Positions 1-11,231 of a stretch of DNA of 64,000 nt are shown here, in pieces (position 1 is the first letter of the stretch; every line of letters starts with the position of its first letter). The stretch is from Cocos nucifera (Eukaryota > Streptophyta > Magnoliopsida > Arecales > Arecaceae), in the NCBI GenBank assembly GCA_006176705.1, contig QRFJ01000056.1, positions 531,168 through 595,167 of the forward strand, in the 5' to 3' direction. Position numbers and translations under genes: made by a program. The notes below the pieces were generated by a model, which searched no databases, was not told where the DNA came from, and saw only the letters and a list, made by a program, of their open reading frames with translations.

Positions 1-136
1 TGATCATATAATACATCTGAGATCTAGGTATTTATATATTTATTTAAATAAATATTTAATTTATTTAAATCTTTTATTGTCTGATCCTGAAAAAATTTTA
101 AGATCTACTCATGAAATCCTAGATCTGGTTTCCTCA
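1..136 (+). repeat. copia 5' LTR, 3' end only
   Basis: This matches the terminal 136 bases of the 3' LTR and ends in CA directly before the primer-binding site. The rest of the LTR lies upstream of the window. Confidence 0.9.
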
Positions 137-137
137 A

Positions 138-150
138 TTAGTATGAGAGC
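138..150 (+). other. copia primer-binding site (initiator tRNA-Met type)
   Basis: The bases ttagtatgagagc directly follow the 5' LTR. They resemble the plant copia primer site TGGTATCAGAGC with a few substitutions. Confidence 0.75.
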
Positions 151-2046
151 CTAGGTTCTTATTACATAATTTTTATACATGTTTAGATTATTTTTTAGAT
201 TAGATCTAATTTATAATCTAATTATTAAATCTAACATTAAAAATCTAGATCTCGCAAACTGCCATAAGATTATCCTGTTATAAAATTTATCCCTTATAGT
301 AAAAAGATTATTTTAATTTACGATGATCTGACTCTAATCATAAATTTATTAGATTAGATTTAATTTTATTTATAATTTAATATATTTAAAATAACTTTAG
401 ATCTAAAAATAAAATATTTTACATTATACGGACTGCCATAAGATTATCCTGCTGTAAGGTCTACCCCTTATAGTAGAAAGATTATTCTAGTACGTGCTGG
501 TCTAAAATATTGATTATAAAATTTTAGATTAGATCTAAGAGATTTTATGATCTGACTAAAAATATTTTAATCTAATTTTAATCATCATAAATATATTAGA
601 TTTGATCTATGAAGATTTATGATTGATTATTATTGAAACTGTTTCAATTACATAAACATGTTTAGATTAGATTTAAAATAGTTTTATATTTATTTTACTT
701 GCATATTGATTATGAATCAAATATGTAACTTGGTTGATAAAATCATATCATAAAAATATTTTATAAATATAAAAATTATTTTTGAAAAGTCAAATCCCAA
801 CCCTCAGTTCAAAACTTAATTAAAAATTAAAAAGTTTAATTAGATTCTAGGATTGTAAATTGAAGATCCCATGACACAAATCATAACACATTGGGTTAAT
901 GGATTAGTGGGGATTAGGTCCATTAATTAAGTTAGACTTAAGGTTAGATTAAAGAATGGACTTAATTAGAGAATTGACTAAATCTAATCAATTGTTGTCT
1001 TAGATTAGGTCAGAGATTCTTTAGATCAATTACAATAGTTATAGTTGGTCAAGTCCATGTCTTTAACAAAAACCAAATGGACTTGATTCTTGGCTAAGAG
1101 ATCTAGCTCGAACCGTTAGATTGATCTAATCAAGACTAATTAAACTAATTGGTGTCTAAGATAAGTTTGGTACATATGATCGTTGGTTTTTAATTGGCAG
1201 CCTACTTATCTGATCATTTTTTATGGTGTCTAAGGCAAGCTTTGGCAGATCCTTCCACCGATCTCACTTACCTGATCTTCTTAGTGAGATTGAGTTTTGA
1301 TTAGATAACTTAATAATTTGACCCATGTCAACTAGGTAAATCAGTGTGACTGATTTAGGTACTTCTAGACCAGTCTGTTAGTGGTCTTCCTTAAGCTGAC
1401 TTGGTAAAGCTAGTAGGAGGATCATAACAAGCTGGTTAATCTAATCTACTCACTTCTATAAATAAATTTTTTAAAATTATTAGGTCCCTAAAATGAAATA
1501 GTTATATGATAACTGGATCATAGCCTTCCATTAAAGTGGATGATAATGGATCCATCGGTTGGATAATCATTGGAGGCCCAAAGGTCTTATGCTTATCGGT
1601 TGATAAAATTATCATTCATTATATAATCTCTTAGATACATTTTTTTAAATGATGGTTAGGTGGGTCAACCAAAGTTGAGCCTGATCATTCATTGGTTAGA
1701 TGGACCAAATATGATTATGTTAATGGTTGGACCTAACTGGACCTTTTTTGAGAAGGCCAAAGCCAACTGATCAGGAGCTGGGACAGAATTTAATTACTAA
1801 AAGTTGTTTAAAAAAATAATTGATGATGAACCTATCCTTAGATGTATATGGATGGGCCAACTAAAGTTGGACTCATGTGCAGCCTATGTGGATTCTAGTA
1901 TCCACTAAAAAATTATGATAATTCCTCAGATTGGAGATAAAGACTACTAATTTGAATAAATAGTGGAAGAACCTTTTGATTAAAGTCTAAATCTTTAGAT
2001 TTAATGAATCAATTACTAATTAGATTATATTTTTTTTTGTATAGAT
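151..2046 (+). other. copia untranslated leader with a duplicated ~58-bp segment
   Basis: This is about 1.9 kb of AT-rich sequence with no open frame, between the primer site and gag. A segment beginning actgccataagattatc occurs at 258-315 and again at about 432-489, 174 bp apart, which points to an old internal duplication. I see nothing else. Confidence 0.6.
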
Positions 2047-2838
2047 ATGCCCACTTTCTTATCGCTTCGATCATTGTTGGATAATGATAAGTTGGTGGGA
2101 TTCAACTTCGGTAGCTAGTATCGAAAGTTGAAGATAGTCCTGGAGCATGAAAGAATTCTATATGTGCTGATGGATCCTACACCTGAGGAGCTGGCTATCA
2201 ATGCATGTGGAACCGTCAGAGATACTTATCAAAAGTGGCTCAGTGATCGGATCATAATGTGCTGCATCATGCTGACTGCTATGAAGGATGAGTTCAGTCA
2301 CAGATTTGAGACGACTCAACCAAAGAATATGCTTCAATTATTGGAGGATTTCTTTAGCACATCCGATGACATGGAGAGGCACAAGACTAGTTGTGTCATC
2401 TTCAATGCCAGAATATGGGATAGTGCCTCTATCACTGATCATGTATTGTACATGATTGAGCTGATAGAGCGATTGAGCAAGCTCGACTTTTTATTACATA
2501 AATAGCTTGGAAAAGATGCAATACTAAACTCATTACCCAAGTCGTTTCTCCCATTTCTTACTCATTTCAAAATGACAAAGCCTGAAGTAGACTACCATGA
2601 GTTACTGAGGTTACTTCAGAACTTTAAGAAGGATTATCAACTCCATAAAGAGTCGATGAACTTAGTGGGAGGTTCATCTTCTGGCTCTCGATCCTTTAGA
2701 AAAGAAAAGAAGAACAAGAAGAAGAAAGCTAAGAAGGTACAAATTCAGACTGGGACATCTATACAGGATCAGACCAGGAAGACTAAGTCTGATAAGAGTC
2801 AAGCTGAATGCTTCTTTTGTAAGAAGCAAGGGCACTGA
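2047..2838 (+). pseudogene. copia gag (UBN2-type) pseudogene
   Basis: The likely start is the ATG at 2047 (MPTFLSLRSLLDND). Its frame meets TAG after about 24 codons and then continues open through 2128-2505 with the alpha-helical gag body typical of copia (TYQKWLSDR, MLQLLEDFF, MIELIERLSKLDF). After another stop near 2503 the frame resumes at 2572 with a basic Lys-rich linker and the start of a zinc knuckle, CFFCKKQGH. The knuckle is cut by a stop after the His, and its last Cys is replaced by Tyr in the read-through frame. Gag would form the virus-like particle; this copy cannot make it. Confidence 0.88.
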
Positions 2839-2938
2839 AAAAGAAACTATCCTCAGTACATTACGTTTCTAGATCCGAATAGGCAGAGAAAGAAGCAAGT
2901 TATTACTGGATAAGATATTTATATGATAACTCCTTATA

Positions 2939-5900
2939 ATTTCTTTATTTGTGATATTACTGATTGGGTATTAGATACCGATAGTCCTTTTCATATTTGT
3001 AATTCATTGCAGAGATTGCAGGTCAGTAGGAGATTCAAGTAAGGTGAAAGATTTTTGAATGTTGAAGATGGAAGATCAATTCTACTTCTAGCTTTAGAAA
3101 TTTTGAAACTTGTATTTGAGTTTCATACTGTTGTTCTTAGTTATTGTCACTTCTATCATAGTTTCTTTTTAAATATCATTTCTATAGGCCTTCTGACAAA
3201 AAATGATTATAAAATTTTAATAAAAAAATAAGTTTGTAATATCATTATGAATGGTGTTATTATAATCTGTAGATATTTGAATAATGATGTGTATATGCTA
3301 TCACAATCTGTTAATACAGTCTATTCAACTGGCAAGCATCCTAAATTAGATAGTGTGTCAGATATCTACTTATGGCATTATAGGCTAGGTCACATAAACA
3401 AGAAGCGGATAGACAGGTTAACTTAAAAGAGAATCCTCAAAGTCAGTGATTGTGAATCACTTTCAATCTATGAATCTTGTATTCTTGGTAAAATGATCAA
3501 GTCATCTTTTACTGAAAAAGATGAAAGAGCCACTGAACTCTTAGGTCTAAAACATACTGATGTATGTGGACCAATGAGCACAAGTGCCAAAGGTGGATAT
3601 GTCTACTTCATTACTTTCATAGATAATCTATCCAGATATGGATATATCTATCTGATGAAACATAAGTCAGATTTTTTTGAAATATTCAAATGATTCTTAA
3701 GTGAAGTAGAAAAATAAACTGAAAAGAATATTAAAACTTTTCGATCTGATTGAGGAGGGAAATACCTTTTTGATGAGTTTCTCATATATTTAGGAGAGAA
3801 TAAAATTTTCTCCCAATGGACTCCTCCAGAAACACCATAAAATAATGGTGTGTTTGAAAGGAGGAATCGAACTCTATTAGACATGGTCCGATTCATTATG
3901 GGTTTTGCCTGCTTGCCGATATCCTTCTAGAGATATGCACTCAAATCGACTTGTTATCTGTTAAATAGGATTTCATGTAAGTCTGTAGTTATGACTCTAT
4001 ATGAGATATGGATAGGACGTAAGTCAGTACTTTCACATCTTAGGATTTGGGGGTGCCCGGCTTATGTCAAATGGTTAGTTACAGATAAACTTGGACCTAG
4101 GTCTGACAAGTGCACATTTATAGGATATCCAAAAGAAATAAAAGGATACTATTTCTATCATGCTGATGAATAAAAGATGTTCGTCAGCTTTAGAACAACC
4201 TTTTTGGAAAAAAAAAATTTGATGAAGGAATTGTTGCCTCTAAGATTGAATTTAATGAAGTTCAACAGATAGAAAAATCGACACCTGTAGCTAAATCAGA
4301 ATCAGATTCAATTAGATCAAATCCAAAGCCCAATGTACCTACACCATTGAGATATTTCGATAGAGTACCATATCAGTCAGATAGATACTATAATTTTTTG
4401 GTCAAGGATGGTAATCCCATTGAACTCGATAAAAATGATGAGGACTCGATCACCTATATAGATGCTTTGCAGGGATCCAATTTCGATAAATGGCTTGAGG
4501 CCATGAAATCTAAAATGAAGTTCATGAAGGTCAATGATGTATGGACATTGGTTAACCCACCTGAAGAAGTTAAACCCATTGGATGTAAATGGATCTTTAA
4601 AAGAAAGAGGGGCGCAGACGGAAAGATGGAGATCTATAAAGTCCATCTGGTTGCCAAGGGGTATCGTCAACATTATGGTATTGATTATGATGAGACATTC
4701 TCTCCTGTGGTAATGCTCAAGTCTATTTGGATTATATTTATAATTACTGTCCATCTGGACTATGAGATCTGATAGATGGATGTGAAGATAGCTTTTCTAA
4801 ATAGAGAGTTGATTGAAGGGGTGTATATGATATAATCTGAGGAGTTCACATCCACAGACGAGTCCAAGGTGTGCAGACTTCAGAGATTCATTTATGGAGT
4901 GAAGCAGACATCTCAAAGTTGGAATAAGTATTTTGATAAAGTGATCAAAATGTATGACTTCGTTAAGAATGGAGAAGAATCCTACATTTACAAATAGGCA
5001 AATGGTCCAGCAGTGGTATTTTTTATTTTATATGTGGATGGCATTCTCTTAATTGGAAATGACATCCCCGCCGCACTGTAGGAAATAAAAATCTGATTGT
5101 CATCACAGTTTTTTATGAAGGACTTGGATGAAGTATCCTACATCCTAGGAATGAAGATCTATAGGGATAGATCTAAAAGGATGCTTGAATTATCCCAGTC
5201 CACGTACATAGATACTGTGCTGAAGAAATTCAGTATGAAGAATTTTAAAAAAGGCTACCTCTCGATAGACTATAAAATTTCTCTCTCTAAGAAGGATTGT
5301 CTGACAACTTCTGAAGAGAGAGCATATGAGTAGAGTCACATATGCTTTGATAGTGGGATCTATCATATATGCCATGACATGTACAAGATCAAACGTGGCA
5401 TACTCACTAGGAGTAGTGAGTAGATACCAGTCTGATCCTGGAGAAAATCACTGAAAAGTGGTTAAAGCTATATTTAAGTATTTGAGAAATACTAAGAACC
5501 AATGGTTAGTTTATGGCGAGTCGGATCTGAAACTTATGAGATTTACAGACTTCAGCTTTCAATTTGATCATAATGATAGCAGAAGCGTGTCAATATATAT
5601 CTTTACTTTGAATGGTGGAGCCATCTGCTGGAAGAGTTTCAAGCAGCATACTGTGACAGATTCTATTTACGAAGTAGAGTACGTGGTAGCATCAGATGCT
5701 GCAAAGAAATCTATGTGGCTGAGAAAGTTTATCATCGAGCTTGGAGTAGCATCCTTTCTTGATAGTCTGATCCTGCTCTACTGTGATAGCACTGATGTCA
5801 TTGCTCAGACGAAAGAATCGAAGGTACACCAGCGGATGAAGCACATTCTGCATCGCTTTCACCTAATCTAAAAGATCATGGATCGAGGTGATGTCAACCT

Positions 5901-6000
5901 TCAGAAGATCGATGAAAAGGAGAATCTGACTGATCCCTTTACTAAAGCTCTAGCAATAAAAGAGTTTGACAACCATAAATCGAAGATGGATATTTGATAC
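2939..6000 (+). pseudogene. copia pol (protease-integrase-RT-RNase H) pseudogene
   Basis: Domains appear in copia order. Protease at about 2965 reads WVLDTDSPFHIC, so the catalytic D-T/S-G triad is altered to DTD. GAG-pre-integrase at about 3370 reads LWHYRLGH. The integrase core at 3493-3900 has HTDVCGP, a stop next to the second Asp, and NNGVFERRNRTLLD near the Glu. RT at 4347-5100 includes GCKWIFKRKRGADG and VAKGYRQ. The polymerase motif near 5033 reads YVDGILLIGND where YVDD is expected, so a catalytic Asp is lost. The RT-connection is at 5097-5333. RNase H spans 5458-5871 and ends with ENLTDPFTKAL near 5950. Many in-frame stops make it non-functional. Confidence 0.93.
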
Positions 6001-6031
6001 TATGTCGAGTGGCTTTAGGATAAGTAAAAGT

Positions 6032-8475
6032 TGTTGAAAAATATGTTCCAAAGTCAATCATCAGTCTGTTGATGATTGAGCTACTTTATATTTGTAATTG
6101 ATTCATTAATAAATAAAATATATTTTTAATATTTTTCATCATAAGTATTCATCTTCTAACGAACTTCATTGTTGTGATGAAGTCCTTAGGATTATTTAGC
6201 TTCGATAAAGAGAGGATTTATCGACTAGTCCTTAAATTTGTTTACAACCAAATGATAGGTTATTAATAAGGATGACGGCATCTATCGAGCACAGGTCGCT
6301 GTATGCCATATAGGTTGATTGTCCTCTTAACCAAGGAGTATGGAGACACTGGTATGGTCTATATATGAGATGTATAGGTATATTATCATTGAACGTGACC
6401 AACTATAGAGTATTTTGCTATCGAGAATATTTTTGATAGGATATAGGTATAAGTATCCCTTTGATCTAAGATCATCTTAGTGACTTACAAGCAACTCACT
6501 ATGCTTTGGTATCGAACTAACTGAATTTTTAATTCAGTAATGAAAGGCTTTTGGGCATAGTCAAGTACTTGTAAAGTTAGAGTGTGATCAAGATGTGATT
6601 GACCACTCCAAGAGTTGGAGAAGAATGTATCACTATATTTCAATATAGCAAAATCTTGGCCAGGATAATCCATCAGATGAATTTGATATTTTGAAATATA
6701 ATGTGGATAATCTGATTAGAGTTGATAGTTAAACTCTAAGGTGTCCTATGAGTATTTTGGTTAAGGGGATGAATTATATGAAAACTATATCCACATGGAT
6801 TCTAAGGATGTTGTTCTACACATTCGACCTATCTAGCCATCGAATATCATTGCTAGATGGTTACTTCAATTGGTATAAAAATCTATTTTTATGCTACCGA
6901 CTTAGGTTCGGACTTATGAGGTCACACACATTAGAGCTCATGATCTGATCGGATGGTTGATCAACGATTAAGAATCATTCTAGGATTAAACAATCAATAC
7001 GATTGGTATTTAACCTAGTGCAAGTATTATAAGAGGATCGATTAGCAATTAGCTAATTTGATTAAGTCAGAGGATTAAGATTAAGTCTAATTAAATATAA
7101 TTTAATTAGATTTAATTTAGACTTGATTGGATCAAGTCCAATTGATTTAATGAATAAGCCAAGTACAAGAAAGAATTAGTCCTAGTCTAACTAGGACTCG
7201 AGTCAATCAAATTTTTTAATTTGATTAAAAAATTAAATTAAAATTTAATTTAATTTAATTTTTAAATGGGTTAGGATCTTATTTAATTGAGTTGGTTTAC
7301 TTTTGGTTTTATTTGGTTAAAAAATCTTGTTTGATCAAGTCAAAACAGACTCCCTAACCTTGCGCTATCTTAGCCCATGCCCCCCATGCCCATTTTTCTT
7401 TATTTTATGCGTGAGATCTCCTCTCCCTGATGTTCATGCATGTCCCTCTCTTCCTCCTTTTCTCATAAGGTAATTTGTTGGAAGACCAAGTCAAAAGAGG
7501 AGTTAGTTTTGCTTTAGGATTCTATGAGATAGAATCCTTGTTGATCAAAACATCTTTTCTTGAGTGCCGCCCCCTCTTTTACTAATTTTTCTCTTATTCC
7601 ACATGAGAAATCTCTTTTTGTGTGCCCTCCCTTACTGGTCCATGCTAATAATTGTGGAGGAGGCGCCCAAGAGTTGGGCGCCCCTTATCTTGCCCTGTTT
7701 GATCTTTTCTTATCTAATTTTTGATCTAGATAAGGACTCTTTTTTTTTTATAAATTTTGGATGAATTTTGGTCTGATTTTTTTATGAAATATAGAGCTTT
7801 GGGAGAGGTTTGGGGTGTGAAAAAATCAAAGAAAGAGGATCTTTGGGCGTGGGGGTTTCATAGGCACCAAACTAGGTGTCTAGGTGAGAGAAAAGAGAAG
7901 AAGAAGAGGATCTTTTTCTGGGGCTATTTTATTCTTCATCTCTCCTCCTTCTTTTAAGTTTTTTCTAAGAGAATCTTAGATCAGAAAACTCTCCTCTTTT
8001 TTCTCATATTTTAGAGAGTCTAAATTTTGAAGAAGAAAGCGTCGGATCGACCCTTGAAGAAGGATTAATACGGTACTAGCATGCTGTGCTAATTTTCTGC
8101 ATCAGACTTTAGATCAGAGTTCGTAGGCTCGTGTGGACGACTCTTAGAAGTCGGATGCATGTGCGGCTCGTGACTTCATCCTCAAGTCTGGATCAGCATG
8201 TTAGAACATCTAACTTGCATGGATAATAGATCTGATCAATTAATTTCATATCTGTATTAGATATAGTGTAGATCTAGGTTGATGTGATCGATCTTTTTTT
8301 CTTTTTTATATTTTTAATTTTTGATTTAATATCATATCTTGATCATGTAATAAATCTAAGATTTAGATGTTTATATATTTATTTAAATAAATATTTAATT
8401 TATTTAAATTTTTTGTTATCTGATTCTGAAAAAGTTTCAAGATTTACCTATAAAACCCTAGATCTAGTTCCTTCA
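6032..8475 (+). repeat. copia 3' LTR (about 2.44 kb)
   Basis: It starts TGTTGAAAA just after a purine-rich tract (taagtaaaag, 6021-6030) and ends CCTTCA at 8475, so it has the TG...CA form. At about 2.44 kb it is long for a copia LTR. It contains only short chance frames. Confidence 0.85.
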
Positions 8476-8738
8476 GTATGGTTTTCGCACATTGGGTGGA
8501 GGGGTGTGGGGTTTTAATCAGGCTCAAGCCTAGTGGGGACGGATGGGTGGGGTGTGGGGTTTTAATCAAGCTCGGGCCCAGTCTAAAAATAAAATGGGCT
8601 TTATATTTTGACCCGAGCCCCGCCAAAATAATTTCGGACTGAGCCCGAAGCCCGACATGAAGCTGGCCCGATCTAATGGGCCTCGGGCTGGCCTGAGCCC
8701 ATTTCGAGCCCTAGGAAGATGGGGTTCGGGGGCAGCTG
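8476..8738. mobile_element. hAT-like fragment, GC-rich, with a short tandem duplication
   Basis: The block is rich in gcccga/gggcct words. Around 8640-8712 it aligns with the right end of the hAT-like element at about 40380-40454. A ~45-bp unit containing ggtgtggggttttaatca is repeated at about 8500-8575. Its left end appears lost where the copia element begins, so it is probably a truncated non-autonomous hAT relative. Confidence 0.5.
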
Positions 8739-10076
8739 TGGGGGGTTATAACAAAGTTTTTTTTCTTTTCTTTCCTTATAAAAAAAATCAATCGATAAAT
8801 CGATCTCTAAAATAAAGATACCAATTAAAATTTTTCTAAATTTAAATTCATGATCGATTTTTTTAGTTGCAAATAAAAATATTATGACCAAAAAATTGAT
8901 CGCAAATAATAAATATTTTTCTTTTCTTACCAAAAAAATTTAGCAATCGATTTATCGGTTACTAAATCGATCTCTAAATATAAAGGTGCTAATTATTTTT
9001 TTTCAAAATTCAAATTTATGATCAATTTTTTTTTTACAAAAAATTAAAAAAAAATTTACTATCAAAAAATTGATCGCAAATATAATTATAAAATAAAAAA
9101 TAAAATAAAAATTTTATAATCAATTTTTTAATCATAAAATTAATATTTTACATTCATAAAATTGATTATAAACTTTTTTATAGATTAAAAAAATAATTCA
9201 AGAATTTTATAATCAATTTATCAATTATAATTTTTTTAATATTTTATAACCAAAAAATTGATTACAAATATATTTTACAATCAAATATAAATTTTTTTAT
9301 TTTTTTAAAATATGGTATAATTTTAAAATTTTAAATTTATTTTTATTATTTATTATTTAAATATTTATTATTAGAGTATTATCACAAAAGATCGTCTTGA
9401 TTTGGTAGTTCTAGCTATGTCGATCAATAAAATTTGATTTTGATGGACATGAATGACTGCATAATGATCTAATAGATAGAGATCATTGATAAATTTAAAA
9501 TTTTATAATAATAATTTTGATGATATTTATAGCATAGTATCAAAATTTTACTTTAATTAGACATCATTATCATAGTCAATTTAGCATGAAATAATTTAAA
9601 TCATCAAATAAAAAATGAGTGATCGAAAGGCCAAACAACATTCGATTATAAGATGATTTTTTAGATAAATAATTTTTACAACTACTTTAATCATTTGTAT
9701 GGTGGTAATCATAAAATTCAAGCCACACATATATATAAACGATCAAAAACTATATGTCTCTTGATACTCATTTTTAAAGTTCTTAAGTAATTATACTTGT
9801 ACTTTTGTAAGATCTACATAACGTGGATTATTCATATACACGTGATTTAGATTTTACGATCACCACTATATAGATGATTGAAGTAGTAGTAAAGATCATT
9901 TATTTAAAAAATTATCTTATAATTAGATATCGTTTGGCCATTTGATCAGTCATTTTTCATTCAACGGTCCAAATCATTTCATACTAAATAAATCCTGATA
10001 ATGATGTCTAATTGAAATAAAATTTTAATAATATACTATAAATATTATTGAGATTATTATTATAAATTTTTGAATC

Positions 10077-10110
10077 TATCGATGGTCATCATCTATCGAT
10101 GGTCATCATC
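10077..10110. repeat. 17-bp perfect tandem duplication
   Basis: The unit tatcgatggtcatcatc occurs twice head to tail at 10077-10093 and 10094-10110. It is absent from the matching place in the left foldback arm, so it arose after the arms formed. Confidence 0.8.
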
Positions 10111-10432
10111 TATCAGATCATCATGCGATCATTCATAATCATTGAAATCAAATTTTATTGATCGATATAGCTAGGGCTACCAGGTCGAGACGGTCTTTTG
10201 TGATGATACTCTGATAACTATTTAGATAATAAATGATAAAGATGGATTTTAAATTTTAAAATTATATTATATTTAAAAAAAATAAAAAAAATATATATGC
10301 AGTTGTAAATTACATTTGTAACTAATTTTTTGGCTACAAAATTTTGTAACCAAAAAATTGATTGTAAAATATAATTTTATGACCAAAATGTTGGTTGAAA
10401 AAATTTTAAATTATTTTAAATTAAAAAAAATT

Positions 10433-11005
10433 AAAATATTTTGTGATCAATTTTTTGTTTACAAAATTTTGCAACCAAAAAATTGACTGCAAAATATAAT
10501 TTTGCGATCAAAAAATTAGTCACAAAATTTTAAATTATTTTAAATTAAAAAATAATTGAAACATTGTGCAATCTATTGTTTGGTTGCAAGATTTTATGAT
10601 CGAAAAATTGATTGCAAAATCAATTGTAAAATATTATTTTATGATCAAAAAATCAATCATAAATTTTTTTAAATGAAAAAATAATTAAAATATTTTGCAA
10701 TCAATTTTTTGGTTGTAAAATTTTGTGACCAAAAAATTGATTGTAAAATATAATTTTATGAATAAAAAATTGATCATAAAAATTTTAAATTATTTTAAAT
10801 TAAAAAATAATTAAAACATTTTGCGACCAATTTTTTGGTTGCAAAATTTTGCGACCAAGAAATCGATTGGAAAATTGATTGCAAAATATTATTTTACCAT
10901 CAAAAAATTGATCTTAAAATTTTTAAGTTATTTTAAATTTAAAAAAATAATTAAAATTTTTTTGTAATCAATTTTTTGGTTGTAAAATTTTTGACCCAAA
11001 AATCG
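10433..11005. repeat. Tandem array, ~125-135 bp period, in right foldback arm
   Basis: Five copies start near 10433, 10557, 10687, 10812 and 10947. Each carries an inverted core of the form gcgaccaattttttggttgc followed by accaaaaaattgattg. The units are degenerate. The array explains why the right arm is about 0.4 kb longer than the left. Confidence 0.7.
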
Positions 11006-11231
11006 ATTGTAAAATTTTATAAAATTAATATTTTATAAATTTATTTTTATATTTAACTTTTTGTTTGTAAAATTAGTTGTAAAATTCTAATTTTGCGATC
11101 GATTTTGAAACCAATATTTTTCTCTCTATATTAATTTTTTAAAATAATCAATCATAAAATAGATTATAAACTTTAATCAAAAAATTTGATCATAAAATTA
11201 CTGTTTTCTTATAGTATTTATAACCCTCCTC

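Larger units (their letters stand above)
1..8475 (+). mobile_element. Ty1/copia LTR retrotransposon, decayed, 5' LTR cut by window edge
   Basis: The last 136 bases of the 5' LTR (1-136) align without gaps to the last 136 bases of the 3' LTR (8340-8475). I count about 20 differences, nearly all transitions, so roughly 85% identity. The internal part carries, in copia order, gag, protease, integrase, reverse transcriptase and RNase H remnants, all broken by stops. The primer site resembles the initiator-Met type used by many plant copia elements. The long LTR and the TGTTGAAAA start suggest a Tork/Angela-like lineage; this is tentative. The 5' target duplication is outside the window, so insertion cannot be confirmed; the base run after the 3' LTR is gtatg. 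Confidence 0.93.
8739..11231. mobile_element. 2.5-kb foldback element (long inverted repeat)
   Basis: The left arm (8739 to about 9760) is the reverse complement of the right arm (about 9808-11231) around a short loop near 9785. The best stretch pairs 9374-9480 with about 10105-10211; over the first 69 bases I count 9 differences, all transitions. The outer ends also pair: ggggggttata near 8740 and ttataaccctcct near 11218. The right arm is longer because of an internal tandem array. Both arms are rich in gaccaaaaaattgatt-like words, and the right end has ttttcttatagta, which recalls CACTA termini without being one. No coding frame is visible. Confidence 0.8.

Noticed and set aside
8739..11231. 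Calling the foldback a CACTA transposon
   Set aside because: The right end resembles TTCTTATAGTG but lacks the final G, and the left end has no CACTA start.
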